DNA of 11,812 nucleotides from an uncultured Prevotellaceae bacterium (GTDB lineage: Bacteria; Bacteroidota; Bacteroidia; Bacteroidales; Bacteroidaceae): assembly GCA_945486445.1 (NCBI GenBank), contig CALYTD010000004.1, positions 1 through 11,812 of the forward strand, in the 5' to 3' direction. The translations under genes were made by a program, and so were the position numbers. The notes below the pieces were generated by a model, which had not been told where the DNA came from, ran no database searches, and saw only the letters and a list, made by a program, of their open reading frames with translations. This document shows, one piece after another, positions 5,371 through 11,812 of the stretch (positions are counted from its first letter, which is position 1; each line of letters starts with the position of its first letter).

Positions 5371-7956
5371 TTATTCTTCAGTCTGGTTCTCCTCATTGTT
5401 GGCGTCATTTATTTCTTCATTGTCAGTTCCCTGCTCCTCATGTGGAACCACGCATACACTGGCAATGGTCTCGTTACGCTTCTTAAGGTCTATCAACTTT
5501 ACTCCTTGGGTGTTACGGCCTTTTGTGTCACCAGCATCAGCAATGGCGAAGCGTATTGCAATGCCACTTTTATTTATAATCATAAGGTCTTCCTCGCCTG
5601 TGACACATTTTACTGCTATGACTTTTCCAGTCTTCTCTGTAATGTTGAGTGTGGTAACACCTTTAGAACCACGTTTGGTAAGACGGTATCCGCCGTCCTC
5701 TACTTTCAGGTATTTTGTACCATCCTCACGTGTTACCTCTGATAATGCACCGATCTTTGAACGCTTGCCATAACCCTTTTCGCTTATGACCATAAGTGAT
5801 TGCTCTGCATCGTATGCCACTACCATTCCAATAACTGCATCCTCCTCATCTGTCAAGGTCATTCCACGAACACCTGTAGATACACGTCCCATGACACGTA
5901 TGTCGTTTTCGTCAAAGCGTACTGCTCTACCGTTACGGCTTGCAAGTATCAGTTCATCGTGACCGTTTGTCAGCATTACATTTACAACTTCGTCTCCTTC
6001 AAGGACGTTGATGGCACGCACTCCCTTCGTTCTTGGACGGGAATAGTCAGCAAGACTTGTACGTTTAACGATACCATTCCTTGTTGCAAATACTACATAG
6101 TGTGAATTAAGGAACTCATCGCTACTGAATTTATGGCTTTGTATTCCGAGGAAAGCGTTAATGGCATCGCCTGGTTCCAGTTCTAACATGTTTTGTATAG
6201 CACGACCTTTTGAGTCCTTGGCTCCCTCTGGAATCTCAAAACATTTGAGCCAATATACGCGTCCTTTCTTTGTGAAGAACATTATCATGTCGTGGGCATC
6301 AGCAGCATACATGTACTCGGTGAAGTCTTGTTCACGTGTTCTTGTACCTCTACTGCCCACACCTCCGCGTGACTGTGCACGGAAATCCGCCTGCAATGTG
6401 CGCTTGATGTAACCAAGATGGCTCATTGTTATCACAACAGGGTCGTTGGCGAAGTAATCCTCAGGGTTAAACTCTGCACTGGAAAGCTTTATCTCTGTAC
6501 GACGTTCATCACCATATTTCTCCTTGAGCTCCTGCAATTCTTCCTTCATTACCTTCCTACATAGTTCTGGATTATCAATGATGGATTGCAGATACTCTAT
6601 GGTCTTCATCAGTTGTTCATATTCATTATGCAACTTCTCCTGTTGCAGACCAGTTAGTTGGCTGAGGCGCATATCTACAACATACTTAGCCTGTGCTTCG
6701 TCAAAGTTAAAACGTTGCATGAGACGTTGTTGTGCCTCAGAAGGGTTTTTGGAAGACTTAATGATTTGTACTACCTCGTCAATGTTGTCACTTGCAACGA
6801 TAAGGGCCTCAAGAAGATGTGCGCGCTCTTTTGCTTTACGTAGGTCATACTTCGTGCGACGTATGGTAACATCATGGCGATGGTTAACAAAATGTTTAAC
6901 ACATTCCTTCAATGAAAGAAGACGTGGACGTCCTTTTACTAATGCTATGCAGTTTACAGAGAAGGAACTTTGCAATGCTGTCATCTTGAATAACTTGTTA
7001 AGAATGACGTTTGCGTTGGCATCTCTTTTTATATCAACCACAATACGCATACCCTGACGTCCTGTTTCGTCATTGACATTGGATATGCCGTCCAGTTTTC
7101 CTTCTTTTACAAGGTCAGCAATATACTCTATAAGTTGTGCTTTGTTGACGCCATAAGGAATTTCTGTTACAACGATTTTGTCATGTTGTTCATCAGACTC
7201 GATTTCTGCTTTGGCCCTCATTACAATGCGACCACGGCCAGTCTCGTATGCTTCCTTTACACCTTGTAATCCATATATGTATGCACCAGTGGGGAAGTCT
7301 GGCGCCTTTATATGTTCCATAAGACCGTCTGTGTCTATATCGGGATTGTCTATGTAGGCACAGCAACCGTCAATCACCTCACCAAGATTGTGTGTAGGAA
7401 TGTTTGTCGCCATACCTACGGCTATACCATTTCCTCCATTTACTAACAGATTCGGAATCTTGGTTGGCATTACTGTTGGCTCCTGTAATGAGTCATCAAA
7501 GTTATTAACCATGTCAACGGTCTCCTTTTCGAGGTCGTCCATGACGTGTTCACCCATTTTGCTCAGCCTACATTCTGTGTAACGCATGGCTGCGGCAGAG
7601 TCTCCATCGACAGATCCAAAGTTTCCTTGACCATCGACAAGGGTGTATCGCATATTCCAATCTTGTGCCAGACGCACCAAAGCGCCATATACGGAGGAAT
7701 CACCATGTGGATGATATTTACCAAGAACCTCACCTACAACACGTGCACATTTCTTATATGGTGCTGTACTCGTATTTCCAATACCGAGCATACCGTAGAG
7801 TATGCGACGGTGAACTGGCTTAAAGCCATCGCGCACATCGGGAAGGGCGCGTGCTACGATTACTGACATAGAGTAGTCAATGTAACTTGACCTCATTTCC
7901 TCTTCAATGTTTACTTTGATGATTCTGTCGTGATCGTAAGTCTGTGTATCGTCCAT
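5371..7956 (-). CDS. gyrA: DNA gyrase subunit A
   Basis: The 861-residue GyrA has the normal length for the family. With GyrB it forms the A2B2 enzyme that introduces negative supercoils; GyrA carries the DNA-cleaving tyrosine. That residue is Tyr126 in AAAMRYTE. The winged-helix region contains the quinolone-resistance-determining stretch [13 protein letters not shown] at 82-94. The C-terminal beta-pinwheel begins around 500 and holds a degenerate GyrA box, QSRGGVG at 528-534, versus QRRGGKG in E. coli. The tail is acidic (Glu/Asn-rich, from about 840), common in GyrA. The box and the GyrA N-terminus favour gyrase over ParC. The ATG at 7956 precedes the conserved [23 protein letters not shown] directly. 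The gene leads a minus-strand block with two TPR genes and a transglycosylase gene, and is divergent from uvrA. Confidence 0.96.
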   Translation of the reverse strand: MDDTQTYDHDRIIKVNIEEEMRSSYIDYSMSVIVARALPDVRDGFKPVHRRILYGMLGIGNTSTAPYKKCARVVGEVLGKYHPHGDSSVYGALVRLAQDWNMRYTLVDGQGNFGSVDGDSAAAMRYTECRLSKMGEHVMDDLEKETVDMVNNFDDSLQEPTVMPTKIPNLLVNGGNGIAVGMATNIPTHNLGEVIDGCCAYIDNPDIDTDGLMEHIKAPDFPTGAYIYGLQGVKEAYETGRGRIVMRAKAEIESDEQHDKIVVTEIPYGVNKAQLIEYIADLVKEGKLDGISNVNDETGRQGMRIVVDIKRDANANVILNKLFKMTALQSSFSVNCIALVKGRPRLLSLKECVKHFVNHRHDVTIRRTKYDLRKAKERAHLLEALIVASDNIDEVVQIIKSSKNPSEAQQRLMQRFNFDEAQAKYVVDMRLSQLTGLQQEKLHNEYEQLMKTIEYLQSIIDNPELCRKVMKEELQELKEKYGDERRTEIKLSSAEFNPEDYFANDPVVITMSHLGYIKRTLQADFRAQSRGGVGSRGTRTREQDFTEYMYAADAHDMIMFFTKKGRVYWLKCFEIPEGAKDSKGRAIQNMLELEPGDAINAFLGIQSHKFSSDEFLNSHYVVFATRNGIVKRTSLADYSRPRTKGVRAINVLEGDEVVNVMLTNGHDELILASRNGRAVRFDENDIRVMGRVSTGVRGMTLTDEEDAVIGMVVAYDAEQSLMVISEKGYGKRSKIGALSEVTREDGTKYLKVEDGGYRLTKRGSKGVTTLNITEKTGKVIAVKCVTGEEDLMIINKSGIAIRFAIADAGDTKGRNTQGVKLIDLKKRNETIASVCVVPHEEQGTDNEEINDANNEENQTEE

Positions 7957-8053
7957 TTTTTATTGTTTGTTGTTTGTTCGTCTTTTTGTAAGATTTCTTA
8001 TTTTTGCCACTTTTTACGGCTTCTGACGGATTTTGTCTTATATTTGCCGAGCG

Positions 8054-8061
8054 CAAAGTTA
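8054..8061 (-). promoter_or_regulatory. -7 promoter element for gyrA
   Basis: The minus strand reads TAACTTTG, an exact match to TAnnTTTG. Transcription would start near 8047, giving a leader of about 90 nt that is A-rich towards the gyrA start. A TTTG (8081-8078 on the minus strand) lies 16 nt upstream, closer than is usual for a -33 element, so that half is uncertain. Confidence 0.55.
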
Positions 8062-8142
8062 ATAAAAAAAAATGATACAAAACTTATCAGAGGGCGAAAA
8101 AACGCTTTTTTAAGGCTTTTTATATGTAAAGAGGGGATATGA

Positions 8143-8175
8143 TATTGGGATTTATGATAAATATCATTATCTTTG
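8143..8175 (+). promoter_or_regulatory. promoter of uvrA
   Basis: The -7 element TATCTTTG is at 8168-8175 and matches TAnnTTTG. A -33-like TATTG is at 8143-8147, 20 nt upstream, a normal spacing. The predicted start near 8182 gives a leader of about 128 nt before the ATG at 8310. I see no SOS box consensus that I could defend in this leader. Confidence 0.55.
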
Positions 8176-8309
8176 CCAACGTTTTCTTTTTCTGTTATGA
8201 AAAAGCTGTGTTAGACAAAGCCAGATGAGCGATAAGGGATTTTGGCTCTGATACGCTATGCGAGAACTACCCATATTATATATTATTGCAATCAGTTGAC
8301 AATATACAG

Positions 8310-11213
8310 ATGACACAATACATAAAGATAAAAGGAGCGCGTGTAAATAACTTAAAAGATATTTCGGTGGATATACCACGTAATAAGTTAGTTGTTGTCT
8401 CTGGGGTCAGTGGCTCTGGTAAATCATCATTGGCCTTTGATACCTTGTATGCGGAAGGACAGCGAAGATACGTGGAGAGTCTATCGTCGTATGCTCGTCA
8501 GTTTCTTGGCCGTATGAGTAAGCCAGAATGTGATTTTATTGTCGGAATTCCGCCGGCAATAGCCATAGAGCAGAAGGTTATAAGTCGCAATCCACGTTCT
8601 ACTGTGGGAACAAGTACGGAGATATATGAATATATGCGGTTACTCTTTGCAAGGGTAGGAACGTTGTTTTCTCCTATTTCTAATCAAGAAGTAAGGAAAC
8701 ATACACCAGATGATATTGTGAACTGTATGTTGTCATTCTCCAAAGGAACGCGTTTTATGCTTCTTGCTCCTTTACAGGTTTCTGCTGGAAGAGGTGTTTG
8801 TCGGCAGTTGGAAATGGAAGTTCAGCAGGGGTATTCCAGAATATATTATGGTGGAGAGATTGTTCGTATAGAGGATTTCCTTGCTCTTAATGACGATAGT
8901 AGTGTAAAAGCAGAGGACGTTTATCTGCTTATAGACCGTATGTCTGTTGATGACTCCCCAGAGACTATTTCACGTCTTACTGATTCTGCGGAGACAGCGT
9001 TTTATGAAGGTCACGGTGCGTGCAGTTTGATGTTCCTGCCAGCAAATATCAAGTATGATTTTTCTACACGTCTTGAGGCAGACGGAATCACGTTTGAAGA
9101 ACCGACGGAAGGACTGTTTGCTTTCAATTCCCCTATTGGTGTTTGTCCTGTATGTGAGGGTTTTGGCAAGGTTATGGGTATAGACGAACAACTCGTAATA
9201 CCCAATCCCTCGCTAAGTGTGTATGATGGTTGCGTGCAGTGTTGGCATGGTGAGAAGATGCGGGAATGGCAAACAGAGTTTGTACGTCGGGCCGAACGTG
9301 ATAACTTCCCTGTATTCAAACCCTATTACGAATTGACAGATAAGGAGAAAGGCTGGTTATGGCACGGCCTGCCCTCTGATAAGAATCGGCCGGGACATGA
9401 ACAGGTAAGCATAGATGCTTTCTTTCAAATGGTTAAGGAAAACCAGTACAAGATACAGTATCGTGTGATGCTAAGCCGTTATCGTGGTAAGACTACCTGT
9501 CCAGAGTGTCTTGGGGCAAGATTAAGAAAGGAGGCAAACTATGTGAAGGTTGCGGGAAAGACTATCACAGAACTGGTTGAGATGCCAATTAATGAGTTGG
9601 CGAAATGGTTTAATAATATACAACTTGACGATCATCAGGCAAAGGTTGCCCAGCGATTGTTGGTAGAAATAAACAGTCGCCTCCAATTCCTGCTTGACGT
9701 AGGTCTTGGTTATCTCACGCTTAATCGCCCAAGTAACACATTGTCTGGAGGTGAAAGTCAGAGGATAAACCTCACTACCTCGTTAGGCTCTTCCCTTGTA
9801 GGTTCGTTATATATACTTGACGAACTGTCGATAGGAATGCATAGTTGTGATACAGAGAAACTTATCAATGTCCTCAAAAAGTTGTGCGACATCGGCAATA
9901 CCGTTGTGGTTGTGGAGCATGACGAGGATATACTACGCGCAGCAGACTATATTATTGATGTTGGTCCTGATGCTGGCGTAAATGGAGGCAGGATAGTATT
10001 CCGGGGAACATTAGGTGCAGACCAAGGTGATGCGTGTCAATATCAGTCTCATACTATGGATTATCTCATGGGAAGGGAAACTATTGAGGTTCCCTCTTCG
10101 CGCCGTCCATGGAATAGAAAAATAGTATTAAGGGGTGCTCGCATGAATAACCTCAAAGGGATAGATGCTACATTCCCCCTTAACGTCATGACAGTGGTGA
10201 CAGGAGTCAGTGGTTCAGGCAAGTCGTCACTTATAAAGGGTACATTATATCCTATATTAAAAAGGAGGCTGGATATTGCGGCAGATATTCCCGGGGCATA
10301 CACCTCACTTGAAGGAGACTATGACGCTATCAAGCACGTGGAGATGATAGATCAGAACCCGATAGGAAAGAGTACTCGTTCTAATCCTGCTACATATATA
10401 AAGGCTTACGATGCTATACGTCAGTTGTTTGCAGAGCAGGCTCTTGCTCAACAGATGAACATTACACCGCAGTTCTTTTCTTTTAATGCAGAAGGTGGAC
10501 GCTGTGAGGAATGTAAGGGCGCAGGCACAGTGACTGTGGAGATGCAGTTTATGGCAGACCTTACACTTACTTGCGAGTCATGTCATGGTAAACGCTTTAA
10601 GCGTGAGGTTCTGGACGTGCTTTATGCAGGTAAAAATATCAGCGATGTCCTTGCCATGACAGTGTCAGAGGCGATTTCCTTCTTTTCAAAAAGGCAAGAG
10701 GAGGAAGAGGAGGGGTGTAAGAACCAAGACCTGAGGCAGCGTACACGCAGCAAGGTTGAGCAGCAGTTACTTCATGCTATAGTCTCGCGCTTGCTGCCTC
10801 TTGAGGAGGTTGGGCTGGGTTATATACAACTTGGACAATCATCATCAACATTGTCAGGCGGAGAGAATCAGCGCGTTAAACTGGCATACCATATAGCGCA
10901 GGAAAAGCAGGAACCTACACTATTTATATTTGATGAGCCGACAACGGGACTTCATTTCCATGACATAAAACGTTTGCTACATGCTTTTGAGGCACTATTG
11001 AAACGTGGCCATACGATTATTGTTGTAGAACACAATATGGACGTAATAAAATCAGCTGATTACATTATAGACCTTGGCCCGCAAGGTGGTACGCGCGGTG
11101 GAGAGATTGTCGCCTCTGGCACGCCAGAGGAAGTGGTACAAGCAGAACGTAGTGTCACCGCCCGCTATCTGGCGGAGAAGTTAGGTAGTTGCAATGCAGA
11201 AGGGGGAGAGTGA
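8310..11213 (+). CDS. uvrA: UvrA excinuclease ABC subunit A (second-type Bacteroidetes UvrA)
   Basis: UvrA is the damage-sensing ATPase of nucleotide excision repair; it loads UvrB at lesions. From the ATG at 8310 it has 967 residues, near the usual 940-960. The frame is open back to a TTG at 8286, but [16 protein letters not shown] directly after the ATG matches UvrA N-termini. ABC module I: Walker A GVSGSGKS at 32-39, UvrB-binding region about 115-240, zinc cysteines 279/282 and 397/400, signature LSGGE at 478-482, Walker B YILDE at 501-505. Module II: Walker A at 632-639, zinc cysteines 732/735 and 755/758, LSGGE at 848-852, [11 protein letters not shown] at 872-882. Residue 506 is Leu where UvrA has Pro (LDEPSIGLH). 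An acidic run with five Glu at 797-801 sits in a small insertion. The motif [24 protein letters not shown] differs from what I recall of the other Bacteroidetes UvrA, so this may be one of two paralogs. Confidence 0.94.
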   Translation: MTQYIKIKGARVNNLKDISVDIPRNKLVVVSGVSGSGKSSLAFDTLYAEGQRRYVESLSSYARQFLGRMSKPECDFIVGIPPAIAIEQKVISRNPRSTVGTSTEIYEYMRLLFARVGTLFSPISNQEVRKHTPDDIVNCMLSFSKGTRFMLLAPLQVSAGRGVCRQLEMEVQQGYSRIYYGGEIVRIEDFLALNDDSSVKAEDVYLLIDRMSVDDSPETISRLTDSAETAFYEGHGACSLMFLPANIKYDFSTRLEADGITFEEPTEGLFAFNSPIGVCPVCEGFGKVMGIDEQLVIPNPSLSVYDGCVQCWHGEKMREWQTEFVRRAERDNFPVFKPYYELTDKEKGWLWHGLPSDKNRPGHEQVSIDAFFQMVKENQYKIQYRVMLSRYRGKTTCPECLGARLRKEANYVKVAGKTITELVEMPINELAKWFNNIQLDDHQAKVAQRLLVEINSRLQFLLDVGLGYLTLNRPSNTLSGGESQRINLTTSLGSSLVGSLYILDELSIGMHSCDTEKLINVLKKLCDIGNTVVVVEHDEDILRAADYIIDVGPDAGVNGGRIVFRGTLGADQGDACQYQSHTMDYLMGRETIEVPSSRRPWNRKIVLRGARMNNLKGIDATFPLNVMTVVTGVSGSGKSSLIKGTLYPILKRRLDIAADIPGAYTSLEGDYDAIKHVEMIDQNPIGKSTRSNPATYIKAYDAIRQLFAEQALAQQMNITPQFFSFNAEGGRCEECKGAGTVTVEMQFMADLTLTCESCHGKRFKREVLDVLYAGKNISDVLAMTVSEAISFFSKRQEEEEEGCKNQDLRQRTRSKVEQQLLHAIVSRLLPLEEVGLGYIQLGQSSSTLSGGENQRVKLAYHIAQEKQEPTLFIFDEPTTGLHFHDIKRLLHAFEALLKRGHTIIVVEHNMDVIKSADYIIDLGPQGGTRGGEIVASGTPEEVVQAERSVTARYLAEKLGSCNAEGGE

Positions 11214-11322
11214 GGTATTCACACAATATCAGACAATACGGACATTGAATTTTCGTGGGTTCATGTAGGCATTGGAATGATGTTGGAATAATACTTATCG
11301 TGTATCGGCACAGCGTTCAAAA
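11214..11322. other. uvrA downstream spacer, nothing recognised
   Basis: This stretch runs from the uvrA stop codon to the second phased array. I see no open frame of note, no tRNA and no classical stem with a T-run. Together with the array and the sequence to 11622 it forms a gene-free interval of about 410 nt. Confidence 0.6.
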
Positions 11323-11432
11323 ATAAAAAGTACCTGATTACTCTGTAAAAGCATAGTGATTACATTGTAATTAGCACCTTTTCGCAATGTAATTAGCCGT
11401 CTTTTATACGGTAAGGAATTTGTACGCAGTTT
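11323..11432. repeat. 22-nt phased dyad array, cluster B
   Basis: Five units begin at 11323, 11345, 11367, 11389 and 11411. Their first four bases are ATAA, GTAA, GTAA, GTAA and GTAA. Positions 16-19 are TTAC, TTAC, TCGC and TTAT in the first four. The linker after the second unit creates the perfect dyad TTACATTGTAA (11360-11370). The third and fourth units share GTAATTAGC at 11367-11375 and 11389-11397. The geometry (period, dyad spacing, 3-nt linker) is the same as in cluster A at 1339-1448, and both share CTGTAAAAG (11343-11351 and 1403-1411). It lies downstream of uvrA, where it may help end transcription. No protein is coded across it. Confidence 0.7.
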
Positions 11433-11561
11433 TTCTGGTGCCGTCACACCTCTATCAGCCAGTTATTGTGTCTGCATAGATTCTGTTGTATAAACATTGA
11501 TATGTGAAACTTGTACAGAATTTGTGAGGACAAAGACCGTGTATATGCGTCGTATAAGTAT

Positions 11562-11585
11562 ATGGTATTGATTACAGAATACCAT
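11562..11585 (+). promoter_or_regulatory. perfect 8-8-8 dyad upstream of the exported protein gene
   Basis: ATGGTATT (11562-11569) and AATACCAT (11578-11585) are perfect inverted repeats around an 8-nt spacer GATTACAG. The dyad ends 37 nt before the ATG at 11623. Its size and place suit an operator for a dimeric regulator, or a leader hairpin. I could not place a convincing TAnnTTTG element around it. Confidence 0.45.
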
Positions 11586-11622
11586 TTATATATAACAGAT
11601 GTCAAAAAAAATATTTATAAGG

Positions 11623-11812
11623 ATGAAGACAAAAATCAAATTATTAATGGCTACTGTTAGTGTCGTGCCAGCGGTGTCATTTGCACAATATCCCCAAATA
11701 ACGGATGAGGCGAAGGCAAAGATAGACTCTCTTCAAAAGGCATGGACAGCTCATTCTGATTCTGCATGGGCTGTAGCTTTCCCTATTGTCAAGAAAGAAG
11801 CAATGGAGGGAC
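11623..11812 (+). CDS. exported protein, probable family 1 pectate lyase (N-terminal fragment)
   Basis: The first 63 codons of a plus-strand gene cut by the right edge. The signal peptide is MKTKIKLLMATVSVVPAVSFA, with cleavage expected before Gln22. The mature start, YPQITDEAKAKIDSLQKAW, then HSDSAWAVAFPIVKKEAMEG, resembles the N-terminal lead-in I remember from Bacteroidetes polysaccharide lyase family 1 (pectate lyase) proteins. In those, a proline-rich linker and the right-handed beta-helix follow. None of the catalytic domain is in the window, so the assignment rests on memory of this lead-in and could be wrong; a different secreted carbohydrate-active enzyme is possible. A perfect dyad lies 37 nt upstream. 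The start is chosen because it gives a complete signal peptide. Confidence 0.55.
   Translation, partial: MKTKIKLLMATVSVVPAVSFAQYPQITDEAKAKIDSLQKAWTAHSDSAWAVAFPIVKKEAMEG

Noticed and set aside
8039..8046. TATATTTG on the plus strand as a further uvrA promoter
   Set aside because: It matches the -7 consensus, but no TTTG lies at a suitable distance upstream, and the element at 8168-8175 is better placed.
8286..8309. Upstream TTG start that would lengthen UvrA by eight residues
   Set aside because: The ATG at 8310 is followed at once by the conserved UvrA beginning ([13 protein letters not shown]). The extra residues match nothing typical, and TTG is the weaker start.
10683..10740. Frameshift or insertion in uvrA at the Glu-rich stretch
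   Set aside because: The frame continues through it, and the conserved sequence [19 protein letters not shown] follows intact, so it is a small in-frame insertion.

Overview
The window looks like chromosomal DNA from a member of Bacteroidales, most likely Prevotella or a close relative. The evidence is promoters of the Bacteroidetes type (TAnnTTTG at -7), the near absence of Shine-Dalgarno sequences, a tRNA gene without an encoded CCA end, a gyrA gene followed by a TPR-protein gene, and a second-type UvrA protein. Species cannot be decided from this sequence.

Layout, left to right. Positions 1-885 (minus strand) hold the chromosome-partitioning pair parA-parB, with parB cut by the window edge. 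Upstream of parA, at 886-1188, is a leader with possible alternative RNA hairpins and then a divergent promoter. That promoter drives tRNA-Arg(CCG) at 1189-1260 on the plus strand. From 1261 to 1553 there is no gene, but there is a periodic array of dyad repeats with a 22-nt period, including a long stem-loop that probably ends both converging transcripts. From 7956 down to 1554 runs a minus-strand gene block: gyrA, a 377-residue TPR protein, a 402-residue TPR protein and an MltF-like lytic transglycosylase. uvrA runs the other way at 8310-11213 on the plus strand. Downstream of it is a second cluster with the same 22-nt period (11323-11432), then a dyad at 11562-11585, and finally the start of an exported protein that looks like a family 1 pectate lyase, cut by the right edge.

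How the parts work together. ParA/ParB segregate the replicated origin, gyrase controls supercoiling, and UvrA starts nucleotide excision repair. The two exported TPR proteins and the transglycosylase are envelope proteins transcribed behind gyrA. The TPR-TPR-transglycosylase block is tightly packed (3 nt between the last two genes), which suggests a joint envelope or peptidoglycan role, but the sequence does not show what that role is.

The most unusual signal is the pair of intergenic arrays at about 1339-1448 and 11323-11432. Both are built on GTAA cores placed exactly 22 nt apart, often with an inverted TTAC in fixed register 15 nt further on and a 3-nt linker. The two arrays lie about 10 kb apart, each downstream of a gene, and share geometry rather than long sequence identity. 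I do not recognise them as a named repeat family. The genes themselves are mostly ordinary core genes.
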